NCBI GenBank assembly: GCA_024280395.1
Contig: JAJRQG010000018.1
Span: 1 to 40,629 of the forward strand
Length of the DNA: 40,629 nucleotides
DNA from: Gammaproteobacteria bacterium
GTDB taxonomy: Bacteria > Pseudomonadota > Gammaproteobacteria > Xanthomonadales > Marinicellaceae
Direction: 5' to 3'
Positions 15,015 through 23,201 of this stretch are shown one piece after another. The number at the start of each line of letters is the position of its first letter. The first letter of the stretch is position 1. The notes under the pieces were generated by a model that was not told the origin of the DNA, searched no databases, and worked only from the letters and a program-made list of their open reading frames with translations. Made by a program: the position numbers and the translations under genes.

Positions 15015-15569
15015 TTATCTGAGAGTTTGTAGGGTATGTGCGTCGCGAATGGTGCTTGCTTTTTTTTCATTTCCAGTTGGCGCATCAATATAATACCCTA
15101 TTTTATCACCAAAAGCCTGTTGGATACTTTTTATTGAATCTAAATTGGCTTGACTTGAAATATTAGCGCTGGTTGAAACTAGGGAATGGTTTAATTCGCC
15201 ACACAATAGTTTAACTACCGGATGTTGACTTACTCGAATAGCAATGCTTTTATATTGGCCAGATATCCAAGAAGGAACATGGTTTGACTTAGGGAAAATC
15301 CAAGTAGCATGGCCTGGCCAGGTCTTTAATGCTCTGGCCAAATCATTGGCATGTTGAGGTTTGATTAAAGGCAGTACTTGTCGAATATTCGAGGCAATTA
15401 ATATCAAACCTTGTTCAACTGGACGTTCTTTCAAAGACAAAAGCTCCATGACAGCTTGTTCATTAAAGGGATCGCAACCCAGCCCAAATACGGCTTCTGT
15501 TGAATAAGCAATAATCCCGCCTGATTTAACCACTGCCACAGCTTGATTGAGTTGCTTACTATTAAACAT
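15015..15569 (-). CDS. tsaC: Threonylcarbamoyl-AMP synthase TsaC (YrdC/Sua5 family)
   Basis: 184 residues, the single-domain TsaC length (no Sua5 extension). It makes threonylcarbamoyl-AMP from threonine, bicarbonate and ATP for the t6A37 modification of tRNAs reading ANN codons. The YrdC domain is recognised by GGIIAYSTEAVFGLGCDP (about 16-33), LKERP and LVSTSANISS. TsaB, its pathway partner, is at 38061-38717. Its ATG is three bases downstream of the topA stop, and waaA follows six bases later. Confidence 0.93.
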   Translation of the reverse strand: MFNSKQLNQAVAVVKSGGIIAYSTEAVFGLGCDPFNEQAVMELLSLKERPVEQGLILIASNIRQVLPLIKPQHANDLARALKTWPGHATWIFPKSNHVPSWISGQYKSIAIRVSQHPVVKLLCGELNHSLVSTSANISSQANLDSIKSIQQAFGDKIGYYIDAPTGNEKKASTIRDAHTLQTLR

Positions 15570-15572
15570 GGT

Positions 15573-18002
15573 TTATTTTTGAACAGTTTTCTTTTTGGTT
15601 TTTTTCTTACTGACTTTTTTCTTGGCAGTTTTCTTTTTGCTTGTTTTTTTCTTGGTTGCTTTCTTCTTAGCCGTTTTCTTTTTAGCTACCTTCTTTTTAG
15701 TTTTCTTCTTGAATCTAGATTTCTTTTCTGGTGTGTTGGCCAGTATCTCAATGCAGTCTTCATGGCTTAGAGACTTTGGATCTGTGCCTTTTACAATTTT
15801 CCCATTTTTGTTGCCATCGGTGACATAAGGCCCCCAACGACCGTTTAATATCTGAATTCCATCATCGAATGTTTCAATAATTCTATTGGCATCGGCAATT
15901 TTCTTTTCTGTTATGATTTCAAGTGCCGCCTCGAGGCTAATGTCATAGGGCGTTGCTTCGACATCTTTTTTAATAGAAACAAATTTAGTGCCATATTTGA
16001 CATAAGGACCAAAACGGCCAATACTTGTGGATACCTTTTCACCTTCTGGTGTTTCTCCAAGATCTCGGGGCAGTTTAAACAGCTCCATTGCTTCTTCAAA
16101 GGTGATTTTGTCGAGTTTTTGCCCAGGCAATAAGCCTGCAAATTGTGGTTTGTCTTCATCATCACGGTGACCAATTTGTACAAATGAACCATATTTTCCG
16201 ACACGTGCAGTAACGGGTTTTCCTGTTTTTGGGTCCTCGCCAAGTATGCGTTGATATTGTGCTTCTTCACGACTAACTGATTCTTCTTTTTCATCAATGA
16301 GTTTTTTGAATGGATCCCAGAATTTTCGCATCAATGGCACCCATTCCTTTTCACCACGAGAAACGGCATCTAGTGAATCTTCAAGGCGCGCGGTAAAGTC
16401 ATAATCTACGTAGTCTGCAAAGTGTTTTTGTAAGAAACGCGCCACCACTTTTCCTATATCGGTTGGGGTAAAACGTTTTTGCTCTAGTTCAACATAATCG
16501 CGGTTCAATAATGTGCTAATAATCGAAGCATACGTTGATGGTCTGCCGATTCCGTATTCTTCTAAAGCCTTTACCAAACTGGCTTCAGAAAATCTTGGAG
16601 GAGGTTCGGTAAAATGTTGTTTTCCTGCAATATCAATAACTTTCGAAGTATCGCCTTCTGTTAATCTCGGTAGTACATTCTTATTCTGTTTCTTTTGGTC
16701 ATCTTTGCCTTCTTCATAAACGGCCAAAAAGCCTTTGCGAATAACAGTTGAGCCTGTTGCCCTTAAAATATGTGAGTCACCAAATTCATAATCTGCAGAA
16801 ACGGTGCCAATTAAGGCGTCAATCATTTGTGAGGCAAGCGCACGTTTCCAAATCAAATCATACAATCGAAACTGATCATTATCTAGTGACGACTTTATGT
16901 TCTTGGGCACCAGTGATGCATCAACTGGGCGTACCGCTTCATGCGCCTCTTGGGCGTTTTTTGATTTGCTCTTGTAAAAATTGGGCTCCTCAGGAACCAA
17001 GTCACTGCCAAAACTTTGAGCAATGGTTTCTCGGATATTTGATAGCGCATCTTTTGAAAGGATCACTGAATCTGTCCGCATATAGGTGATTAAACCTTGA
17101 GCGGGACCATCAACAGCAATTCCTTCATACAGTTGCTGAGCAATTTGCATGGTTTTTCGTGTTGTAAAACCCAGTTTTCTAGCTGCTTCCTGTTGCAATG
17201 TAGAGGTAATAAAGGGAGGGGCTGGACGACGCTTTCGTTGTTTCTCAGTGAGCTTGGTTACAGTTAATGTGTCACCAGCTTGAGACTTTAATTTGTTTAA
17301 TGCCTCGTCAACTTGTTTGGCATTGTTTAAATCAAATTTCTTAAGTTTATTGCCATCGTATTGAATAAGATTGGCAGTAAACTCAAAATTATCTTTTTGC
17401 AGAGGTGTTGAAATTGTCCAGTATTCTTTCGGATCAAAGGCATCAATCTCAGCCTCGCGGTTAACAATCATACTCAGTGCTGGTGACTGTACACGACCAG
17501 CAGATAATCCACGACGCACTTTCTTCCATAGCAGTGGTGAAAGATTAAAGCCAACCAAATAATCCAGTGCTCGACGGGCTTGTTGAGCGTCTACTAAGTC
17601 GGTTGATAGTTCCCTTGGATTTGCCACCGCTGATTGAATAGCTGATTGGGTGATTTCACTAAAAACGACACGAAAAATTTCTTTGTCTTTCAATATTTTA
17701 CGGGCTTTCAATATTTCCAAAACATGCCAAGATATTGCCTCACCCTCCCTATCCAAATCGGTTGCTAGATAGATTGTATCGGCTTTTTTGGCTTCTCTGA
17801 CAATGGCATCGATGTGTTTTTTGTTTCTATCGACTTCAACATAAGTCATTTCAAAATTGTTGTCTGTGTCAATAGCGCCTGTTTTCGGCAACAAATCACG
17901 GATATGTCCGTAGGACGCCAAAACTTTATAGTCTTTGCCTAAGTATTTTTCAATCGTTTTTGATTTTGCCGGTGATTCGACAATTAATAAATTTTTTGCC
18001 AT
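15573..18002 (-). CDS. topA: DNA topoisomerase I with lysine-rich C-terminal tail
   Basis: 809 residues of type IA topoisomerase, which relaxes negative supercoils. The Toprim domain begins LLIVESPAKSKTI and contains TDLDREGE (81-88). The active-site Tyr is Tyr307 in TYMRTDS. Unlike E. coli TopA, no tetra-cysteine zinc fingers are visible. The C-terminal domain instead has glycine-rich repeats (GKYGSFVQIG, GRFGPYVKYG, GRWGPYVTDG), then a tail of about 45 residues made almost entirely of Lys, Ala and Thr (from about 764). Such basic tails hold DNA in actinobacterial enzymes and may do so here. Confidence 0.96.
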   Translation of the reverse strand: MAKNLLIVESPAKSKTIEKYLGKDYKVLASYGHIRDLLPKTGAIDTDNNFEMTYVEVDRNKKHIDAIVREAKKADTIYLATDLDREGEAISWHVLEILKARKILKDKEIFRVVFSEITQSAIQSAVANPRELSTDLVDAQQARRALDYLVGFNLSPLLWKKVRRGLSAGRVQSPALSMIVNREAEIDAFDPKEYWTISTPLQKDNFEFTANLIQYDGNKLKKFDLNNAKQVDEALNKLKSQAGDTLTVTKLTEKQRKRRPAPPFITSTLQQEAARKLGFTTRKTMQIAQQLYEGIAVDGPAQGLITYMRTDSVILSKDALSNIRETIAQSFGSDLVPEEPNFYKSKSKNAQEAHEAVRPVDASLVPKNIKSSLDNDQFRLYDLIWKRALASQMIDALIGTVSADYEFGDSHILRATGSTVIRKGFLAVYEEGKDDQKKQNKNVLPRLTEGDTSKVIDIAGKQHFTEPPPRFSEASLVKALEEYGIGRPSTYASIISTLLNRDYVELEQKRFTPTDIGKVVARFLQKHFADYVDYDFTARLEDSLDAVSRGEKEWVPLMRKFWDPFKKLIDEKEESVSREEAQYQRILGEDPKTGKPVTARVGKYGSFVQIGHRDDEDKPQFAGLLPGQKLDKITFEEAMELFKLPRDLGETPEGEKVSTSIGRFGPYVKYGTKFVSIKKDVEATPYDISLEAALEIITEKKIADANRIIETFDDGIQILNGRWGPYVTDGNKNGKIVKGTDPKSLSHEDCIEILANTPEKKSRFKKKTKKKVAKKKTAKKKATKKKTSKKKTAKKKVSKKKTKKKTVQK

Positions 18003-18005
18003 ATT

Positions 18006-18482
18006 CTAGTGTTCGTAAAAGTCATCTGTTTCAAACATTAGCGCCTCTAAGTGTGCCAATGCTTGTTGTTGATCGGGTTGAGAGAAAAGCACCAATAATG
18101 CCAACCACTGTAATTCATCTATATCAATGTGATTGGTTTTCAATTTCATTACTGCATTAATCAATATTTCTCTTTGTACGTTGTCCAAAATGTCAGAACT
18201 GTTTAAATAGTAGATGAAATCCATGCATTCAGTATCCAATTTCATTTGTTCGGAATCGGTAAATACTCGGTAGCTATTTGAACCTAAGCTAATGGACTGG
18301 AAAGAATTTACGTCTTCTTGCAAATCCTCTAGCCAAGAGAATGCATTATTTATTGCTTTTGAAGAAAAACCCGCTTGGGTCAAACCTTGTTGTATTTTGC
18401 CTTCATCCAGTTCGTCACTGTCATTTTCATAAATGTAGTTTTCAAACAAATAAAGTAATAATTCAACAATGTTTTCATTCAT
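18006..18482 (-). CDS. smg: Smg family protein (DUF494)
   Basis: 158 residues matching Smg, a small acidic all-helical protein conserved between dprA and topA in many gammaproteobacteria. The N-terminus MNENIVELLLYLFENYI is the family signature, followed by an acidic helix-rich region and a C-terminal helix ending EALMFETDDFYEH. The biochemical role is unknown. Its ATG overlaps the dprA stop by four bases, and topA starts three bases after its own stop. Confidence 0.9.
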   Translation of the reverse strand: MNENIVELLLYLFENYIYENDSDELDEGKIQQGLTQAGFSSKAINNAFSWLEDLQEDVNSFQSISLGSNSYRVFTDSEQMKLDTECMDFIYYLNSSDILDNVQREILINAVMKLKTNHIDIDELQWLALLVLFSQPDQQQALAHLEALMFETDDFYEH

Positions 18483-19603
18483 ATGCGTATATATTGCGCT
18501 CCGGGCAATGCTTGTATTTTATCTTCCAACTCTAATATCAATAGCGTTGAGGCTACTTCTTGAGTTGTCAGGCCTGATTTTGAAATTATTTCATCAATGG
18601 ATGTCGAATCATACATGATACAGTTAAGTAGCAAGTCATGTTCGTTTTCATCGCTCTTAATATAAGGCTTATTTTGCGTTTGTACAGTTTTATTTTCAAG
18701 CGAGGACAGTTTTTCTTGAATTTTTAACGATAGTGATTGGGCGAGAGGTGTTAACTCTTCTAAAATCTCTTCAGCAGATTCAACCAGTTTTGCCCCTTGT
18801 TTGATGAGTAAATGGCACCCTTTTGCCAACGGAGAGTGGATAGAGCCAGGAATTGCCATAACAGGGCGATTAATTTCCATGGTTTGTCTGGCTGTTATCA
18901 ATGTCCCGCTTTGAACACCTGCTTCAATCACCAAAGTACCAAGACTTAAACCGCAAATAATGCGATTTCTTTTGGGAAAATTGTGTGCATTGGGTTTTGT
19001 ACCAACAGGAAACTCAGAGATCAGCACACCATTTTCAGCAATGGCATGGGCCAGGTTTTTGTGTTTGGCTGGATAAACTACATCTAGGCCTGTTCCCATT
19101 ACGGCTATTGTTTTGCCACCAGCATCGAGTGCAGCTTGGTGTGCTTTTCCATCAACGCCCAAGGCCATTCCACTGGTGATGGTTAATCCCCTTTTTGCCA
19201 TATCATAGCAAAAGCTATGGGTGTTTTTTAATCCAACAGGGGTGGCATTTCTACTGCCTACAACAGCCAACTGTGGTTGTAGGAGTATATAGGGATCCCC
19301 TGTTACATACAACAAAGGAGGAGGTGAATCAGTTTGTTTTAATAAGGGCGGATACAGGTCGTTGTCTATGGTTATGATTGAATTGTTGGGTTTTTCTAAC
19401 CAGGCTAGGTCTTGTTCGATTCCTACATGGTTGGGTTTTTTTAATAACTCTTGAACCTTTTGTGGTAATTTTAATTCGGACGGATAGCTATTTTGCGAAA
19501 AAATTGTTTCAACAGATTTAAAGTGATTCAACAACTCTGAAATTCTTTTGCTTCCCAGTCCTTTTGTATGAACCAGTAAAAGCCAAGCTTGGGTGTATTC
19601 CAT
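18479..19603 (-). CDS. dprA: DNA-processing protein DprA (Smf)
   Basis: 374 residues. DprA binds incoming single-stranded DNA and loads RecA during natural transformation. The Rossmann-like core shows AVVGSRNATPVGL (about 113-125), SGMALGVDGKAHQAAL, GTGLDVVYPAKH, GTLVIEAGVQSGTLITARQ and GSIHSPLAKGCHLLIKQGA. A winged-helix (DML1-like) domain follows at about 320-370. An N-terminal helix-hairpin-helix region (about 12-60) is also visible. It is the first gene of the seven-gene operon; a terminator separates it from the LysM gene upstream. Confidence 0.94.
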   Translation of the reverse strand: MEYTQAWLLLVHTKGLGSKRISELLNHFKSVETIFSQNSYPSELKLPQKVQELLKKPNHVGIEQDLAWLEKPNNSIITIDNDLYPPLLKQTDSPPPLLYVTGDPYILLQPQLAVVGSRNATPVGLKNTHSFCYDMAKRGLTITSGMALGVDGKAHQAALDAGGKTIAVMGTGLDVVYPAKHKNLAHAIAENGVLISEFPVGTKPNAHNFPKRNRIICGLSLGTLVIEAGVQSGTLITARQTMEINRPVMAIPGSIHSPLAKGCHLLIKQGAKLVESAEEILEELTPLAQSLSLKIQEKLSSLENKTVQTQNKPYIKSDENEHDLLLNCIMYDSTSIDEIISKSGLTTQEVASTLLILELEDKIQALPGAQYIRI

Positions 19604-19617
19604 ATTAATGTCTCCAT

Positions 19618-19650
19618 AAAAAAAGGCTCATTGAATACAGAGCCTTTTTT
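19618..19650 (-). terminator. Terminator between the LysM gene and dprA
   Basis: GGCTC (19625-19629) and GAGCC (19640-19644) are flanked by A7 on the left and T6 on the right, so the stem can extend to about 10 bp and the element works in both directions. On the minus strand it ends the LysM transcript, so dprA needs its own promoter in the few bases downstream. Confidence 0.8.
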
Positions 19651-19670
19651 GCTACTTTTTGTTAATCAAT

Positions 19671-20876
19671 TTAAGGTGCTCTTACAAAATCAAATAACTT
19701 TACAGGTCGATTGCCATCAACAATAAGCGCATAGGAGATATGATCGAAAGCTTTAAATACCATGATGTTAGCTAAATACTCTTCTGGCAAGGTCACCTTT
19801 GCTTTTGAAGGTCTTAAGAATGTCTTTAAATCGTTCTTAGGATGCATGACTTCATCTCTGATAACCTTCTCAGGTCTATAAACTTCAAATACGTCGCCAG
19901 TGGAAATACCGTCGCTTGATCCGCGACTAATTGCAACAATTTGATATTTGCCAGCAGTATAAGAGGCATTGTTTAAAGCCACTATTCTTATGTTGTTATC
20001 GGTTGTAGTCGCACCTTTGGGTTGAAAATAAGCATCAAACCTTACATCATTAAGGGGAAGCAATAAATCACCTTCATCGATTTCGATGATATTGCTGTTA
20101 ATGGTCATGGTTGTAATTTCATTTGTTGCAGCTCTAGAAACGATTGCAGTGCCAATGTCCATAACTTCATATCCTAGAACATCAACATTGTTCCAATAAG
20201 TTCTATCAATATAACTTTTCCAAAAACGGGTCATATATGCCATTCCTGTGTGTTGACTGGTTTTTTTCCATTTCATTGATTCGGTTTTACGATCTTTATA
20301 AGGAGATGACCCATAAGGATAATGAATGGGGACGTCTCTGTAGGTTAAAGTTGGCCTTACTATGGCAAACACATCACCTTGTTTGGCATTTAAACTTCTT
20401 ACATAAATATCGTTTAAATTTGAACCCTTTACATGTCCGTCTGCAATAGAAACGATATAAGGAGCGTCATTGATTTGTTCTTCTGTTAATATTCTTAGCT
20501 TTCGTAAGAAGGGCTCAATATCACCCAATGGGATGGTTGGTATGGCTTTGTTGTGATCAATGGTTCTACCTTTGGGTGTCAACTTCACGGTCGGGTGACT
20601 TCTAGATAATTGTAAAGTGGGCTTCCCGTCAACATAAACCAAAGAAATTACATCTCCTGGATAAATCAAATGAGGATTGTCAATTTGGGGATTGGCCTGC
20701 CAAATTTCTGGCCATACCCAGGGAGACTTTAAAAATCTCGCAGAAATATCCCACAATGTATCGCCTTTTACGACTGTATAAGTATCTGGGTGAGTTGGGT
20801 TTAACTCAATTTTCGCATTAACTGCGCAGGCTATGACAAATAGTCCAATTAAAAGTAAATGTAGTTTTTTAAGCAT
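19671..20876 (-). CDS. Secreted LysM-domain protein
   Basis: The likely start is the ATG at 20874-20876, preceded by AAGGA at suitable distance; a longer frame runs to 21011 but its extra 45 residues would bury the signal sequence. The 401-residue product begins MLKKLHLLLIGLFVIACAVNA, a signal peptide (VIAC could also serve as a lipobox). A LysM domain follows at about 28-80 (DTYTVVKGDTLWDISARFL ... NPHLIYPGDVI), then a long region of unknown fold. Peptidoglycan binding is expected. LysM proteins upstream of dprA are common in gammaproteobacteria. It diverges from def. Confidence 0.88.
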   Translation of the reverse strand: MLKKLHLLLIGLFVIACAVNAKIELNPTHPDTYTVVKGDTLWDISARFLKSPWVWPEIWQANPQIDNPHLIYPGDVISLVYVDGKPTLQLSRSHPTVKLTPKGRTIDHNKAIPTIPLGDIEPFLRKLRILTEEQINDAPYIVSIADGHVKGSNLNDIYVRSLNAKQGDVFAIVRPTLTYRDVPIHYPYGSSPYKDRKTESMKWKKTSQHTGMAYMTRFWKSYIDRTYWNNVDVLGYEVMDIGTAIVSRAATNEITTMTINSNIIEIDEGDLLLPLNDVRFDAYFQPKGATTTDNNIRIVALNNASYTAGKYQIVAISRGSSDGISTGDVFEVYRPEKVIRDEVMHPKNDLKTFLRPSKAKVTLPEEYLANIMVFKAFDHISYALIVDGNRPVKLFDFVRAP

Positions 20877-21070
20877 TTCCGACAAATCCTTGATTTTGTT
20901 AGTGTTTAGTTTAGGTAAACTATACCTTAAATTAAACCAAAAAACGTGAATCAGGTGGCATATTTTAAAAAAAAAGCCAATTTTGTCATTCAAATTACTG
21001 ATTTTTTCCACTATTGTCTTTAATAATTTGAACCCAATATTATAATACGATAACTAAATCTAAGAATAAT

Positions 21071-21577
21071 ATGACAATATTAAACATACTAACACTGCCC
21101 GACAAGCGTTTAAAAACCGTTGCAAAACCGGTTGAAAAATTTGATGCACAATTAAAAATCTTTGTAGCAGATATGCTTGAAACCATGTATGAAGCTCCTG
21201 GCATTGGTTTGGCGGCTACCCAAGTTGATGTTCACCAACAAATTGTTGTGATCGACGTTTCTGAAGAAAAAGACCAGCCTTTGTGTTTAATTAATCCTAA
21301 AATCACCAAGAAAGAAGGCCAGCAAATTCACGAAGAAGGTTGTTTGTCTGTTCCTGATATTTATGCTAAAGTAAAGAGAGCCAGTTATATTGAAGTAGAA
21401 GCACAAAATGAAAAAGGTGAAAACATCTCTTTTCAGGCCGAAGAATTATTGGCTGTCTGTATTCAACATGAACTGGATCACTTAAAAGGCATTGTGTTTT
21501 TAGACCATTTATCGCCTTTAAAGAGAAAAATGGCATTAAAAAAATTGGAAAAAGAAAAACAGGCAAAAGCACTATGA
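21071..21577 (+). CDS. def: Peptide deformylase
   Basis: 168 residues of type I peptide deformylase, which removes the N-formyl group from nascent proteins. All three signatures are present: GIGLAATQ (44-51), EEGCLSVP (88-95, metal ligand Cys91) and QHELDH (132-137, ligands His133 and His137, catalytic Glu134). A TATAAT at 21041-21046 is a likely -10. In most gammaproteobacteria def is followed by fmt and rsmB; here a GST gene follows, overlapping the stop by four bases. Confidence 0.96.
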   Translation: MTILNILTLPDKRLKTVAKPVEKFDAQLKIFVADMLETMYEAPGIGLAATQVDVHQQIVVIDVSEEKDQPLCLINPKITKKEGQQIHEEGCLSVPDIYAKVKRASYIEVEAQNEKGENISFQAEELLAVCIQHELDHLKGIVFLDHLSPLKRKMALKKLEKEKQAKAL

Positions 21578-22221
21578 TAGAACTGTATACCGCATCAACG
21601 CCCAATGGTTGGAAAGTTTCCATCATGCTAGAAGAGACAGGTCTTGATTATAAGGTTATCCCAGTTAGTTTAACCGATGGAGATCAGAAAAAGCCCGAAT
21701 TTTTAAAATTGAACCCGAATGGCAAAATCCCCGTGATTCGTGATACAGAAACGGGTCAGGTGGTATTTGAGAGCGGAGCCATATTAATTTATTTGGCAGA
21801 AAAAAGTGGGCAGTTTTACCCACAAGAGCGCAAATTTGAAATTTTACAGTGGCTTATGTTTCAAATGGGTGGTGTGGGACCCATGATGGGACAAGCCAAT
21901 GTTTTTTACCGATATTTTCCAGAAAAGATTCCCGCTGTTATCGAAAGGTACCACAATGAAGTGAAACGTTTATTTGGTGTGTTGGATAAACATTTAAGTA
22001 CACAAGATTATCTAGTAGGTGAATACTCCGTTGCTGACATTGCTAATTGGAGCTGGGTTCACATTGCTTTTTGGGCTGGTGTTGAACTGGATGAATTTAA
22101 ACACCTTAAACAATGGGTGGATAGAATAGCCAAAAGAAAAGCGGTGCAAGTTGGCATAGAAATCCCCAACAAACCCAGCCAAGAAGCGATTAAAAAAGCG
22201 GGTCAGAAACTAATTAAATAA
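21574..22221 (+). CDS. Glutathione S-transferase, YfcG/Nu-like
   Basis: 215 residues. The N-terminal thioredoxin-like domain (1-80) contains TPNGWKVSIMLEE, LNPNGKIPVI and the glutathione-binding ESGAILIYLAEK. The C-terminal helical domain begins near 88 with the QWLMFQMGGVGPMMGQANVF segment characteristic of YfcG/YghU-type enzymes, which often act as disulfide-bond oxidoreductases or peroxidases. The TPNGWKV stretch fits Nu-class enzymes that use Thr/Asn near the thiol. It overlaps def by four bases and is convergent with the LOG-family gene, sharing eight bases. Confidence 0.88.
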   Translation: MIELYTASTPNGWKVSIMLEETGLDYKVIPVSLTDGDQKKPEFLKLNPNGKIPVIRDTETGQVVFESGAILIYLAEKSGQFYPQERKFEILQWLMFQMGGVGPMMGQANVFYRYFPEKIPAVIERYHNEVKRLFGVLDKHLSTQDYLVGEYSVADIANWSWVHIAFWAGVELDEFKHLKQWVDRIAKRKAVQVGIEIPNKPSQEAIKKAGQKLIK

Positions 22222-23104
22222 TCTGACCTTTTGAATCGTACCATTGGTAGATATAATCCCATGCTTGTTCTGCGGTTTCTACAATGGTGAATAAATCCAA
22301 ATCTTCTGGATTAATCACTCCTTGCTCGGCAAGAAACTCAAAGTTAACGGCATTTTGCCAATAATTTTTACCCACCAATACGATAGGAATTGGCTTAATT
22401 GTCTTGGTTTGAATAACAGTTAATGCTTCAAACAATTCATCAAAAGTACCAAAACCGCCAGGAAATGCCACCAATGCCCTAGCACGGTGCATAAAATGCA
22501 ACTTTCGCAAGGCAAAATAACGAAAGCTAAAACACAATTCAGGGGTAATATAGGGGTTGGGGAATTGCTCAAAGGGCAAATCAATATTTAAGCCAATGCT
22601 CTCTTCTCCTTCATCAAAAGCACCTTTGTTGGCGGCCTCCATTACACCAGGGCCTCCACCTGTCATCACATGTAAAGGTGTTTGCGCATGGGATTTGCTG
22701 TATTTGGCCACCATTGATGCAAAGTTTACGGCTTCTTGATAATACTTAACCTTATCCAACACACTTTGTGCAACCTTTAATTTAAACTGCAACTGGCTGT
22801 TGTCTTTGTCATTGTCAAGCGCTTCTTTGGCTGCGGAATATTTGATATCCGCTCTCTTTTGTTGAATGACACGTGTTCCGCCAAACACCACGATGGTTTT
22901 TTGGATGTTCTTTTTTTCCAGCACTGATTGAACTTTTAAATATTCCAATTGCAAGCGCATGGGCCTGGCCAAGTCGCTATTAATGAAATTATCATCGCGA
23001 TCAGCACGTTGGTAACTGGGCGAGTTCAATATATCCATAATTTGCTTCACTTCAGTATCATTGGCATCGTAATATTGTTTAATGGTATCGGTTAATTCAG
23101 TCAT
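22214..23104 (-). CDS. LOG-family nucleotide 5'-monophosphate nucleosidase-like protein
   Basis: 296 residues. The Rossmann fold of the LOG/TIGR00730 family spans about 68-285: VVFGGTRV, the GGGPGVMEAANKGA loop, and the active-site motif PGGFGTFDE with catalytic Arg/Glu context (SFRYFALRKLHFMHRARALVAFPGG). Family members split AMP-type nucleotides into base and ribose 5-phosphate. The first 65 residues are a helical extension typical of the longer proteobacterial form. The physiological substrate is unknown. It is monocistronic and diverges from the DUF1338 gene. Confidence 0.86.
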   Translation of the reverse strand: MTELTDTIKQYYDANDTEVKQIMDILNSPSYQRADRDDNFINSDLARPMRLQLEYLKVQSVLEKKNIQKTIVVFGGTRVIQQKRADIKYSAAKEALDNDKDNSQLQFKLKVAQSVLDKVKYYQEAVNFASMVAKYSKSHAQTPLHVMTGGGPGVMEAANKGAFDEGEESIGLNIDLPFEQFPNPYITPELCFSFRYFALRKLHFMHRARALVAFPGGFGTFDELFEALTVIQTKTIKPIPIVLVGKNYWQNAVNFEFLAEQGVINPEDLDLFTIVETAEQAWDYIYQWYDSKGQII

Positions 23105-23150
23105 TATTTACTGCTTTGTTGATAAAGAACGTTATTTTATGCCATAAAAA

Positions 23151-23178
23151 CAAAATTAGGTATTTAACTCTAATTTTG
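23151..23178. promoter_or_regulatory. Perfect 9-bp inverted repeat in a divergent promoter region
   Basis: CAAAATTAG (23151-23159) and CTAATTTTG (23170-23178) form an AT-rich palindrome with a 10-base spacer, between the LOG-family gene and the DUF1338 gene. It could be an operator for a dimeric regulator or a chance feature of AT-rich DNA. Confidence 0.3.
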
Positions 23179-23201
23179 ACGATTAAAATTGGCAAAACAA
23201 C

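Noticed and set aside
15595-15828. Phe/Leu-rich plus-strand ORF that looks like a membrane protein
   Set aside because: It is the antisense reading of the lysine-rich tail of topA; AAA/AAG codons read as TTT/CTT on the other strand.
20877-21011. 45-residue N-terminal extension of the LysM protein
   Set aside because: It precedes a clear signal peptide whose own ATG has a ribosome binding site, and it runs into the divergent def promoter region.
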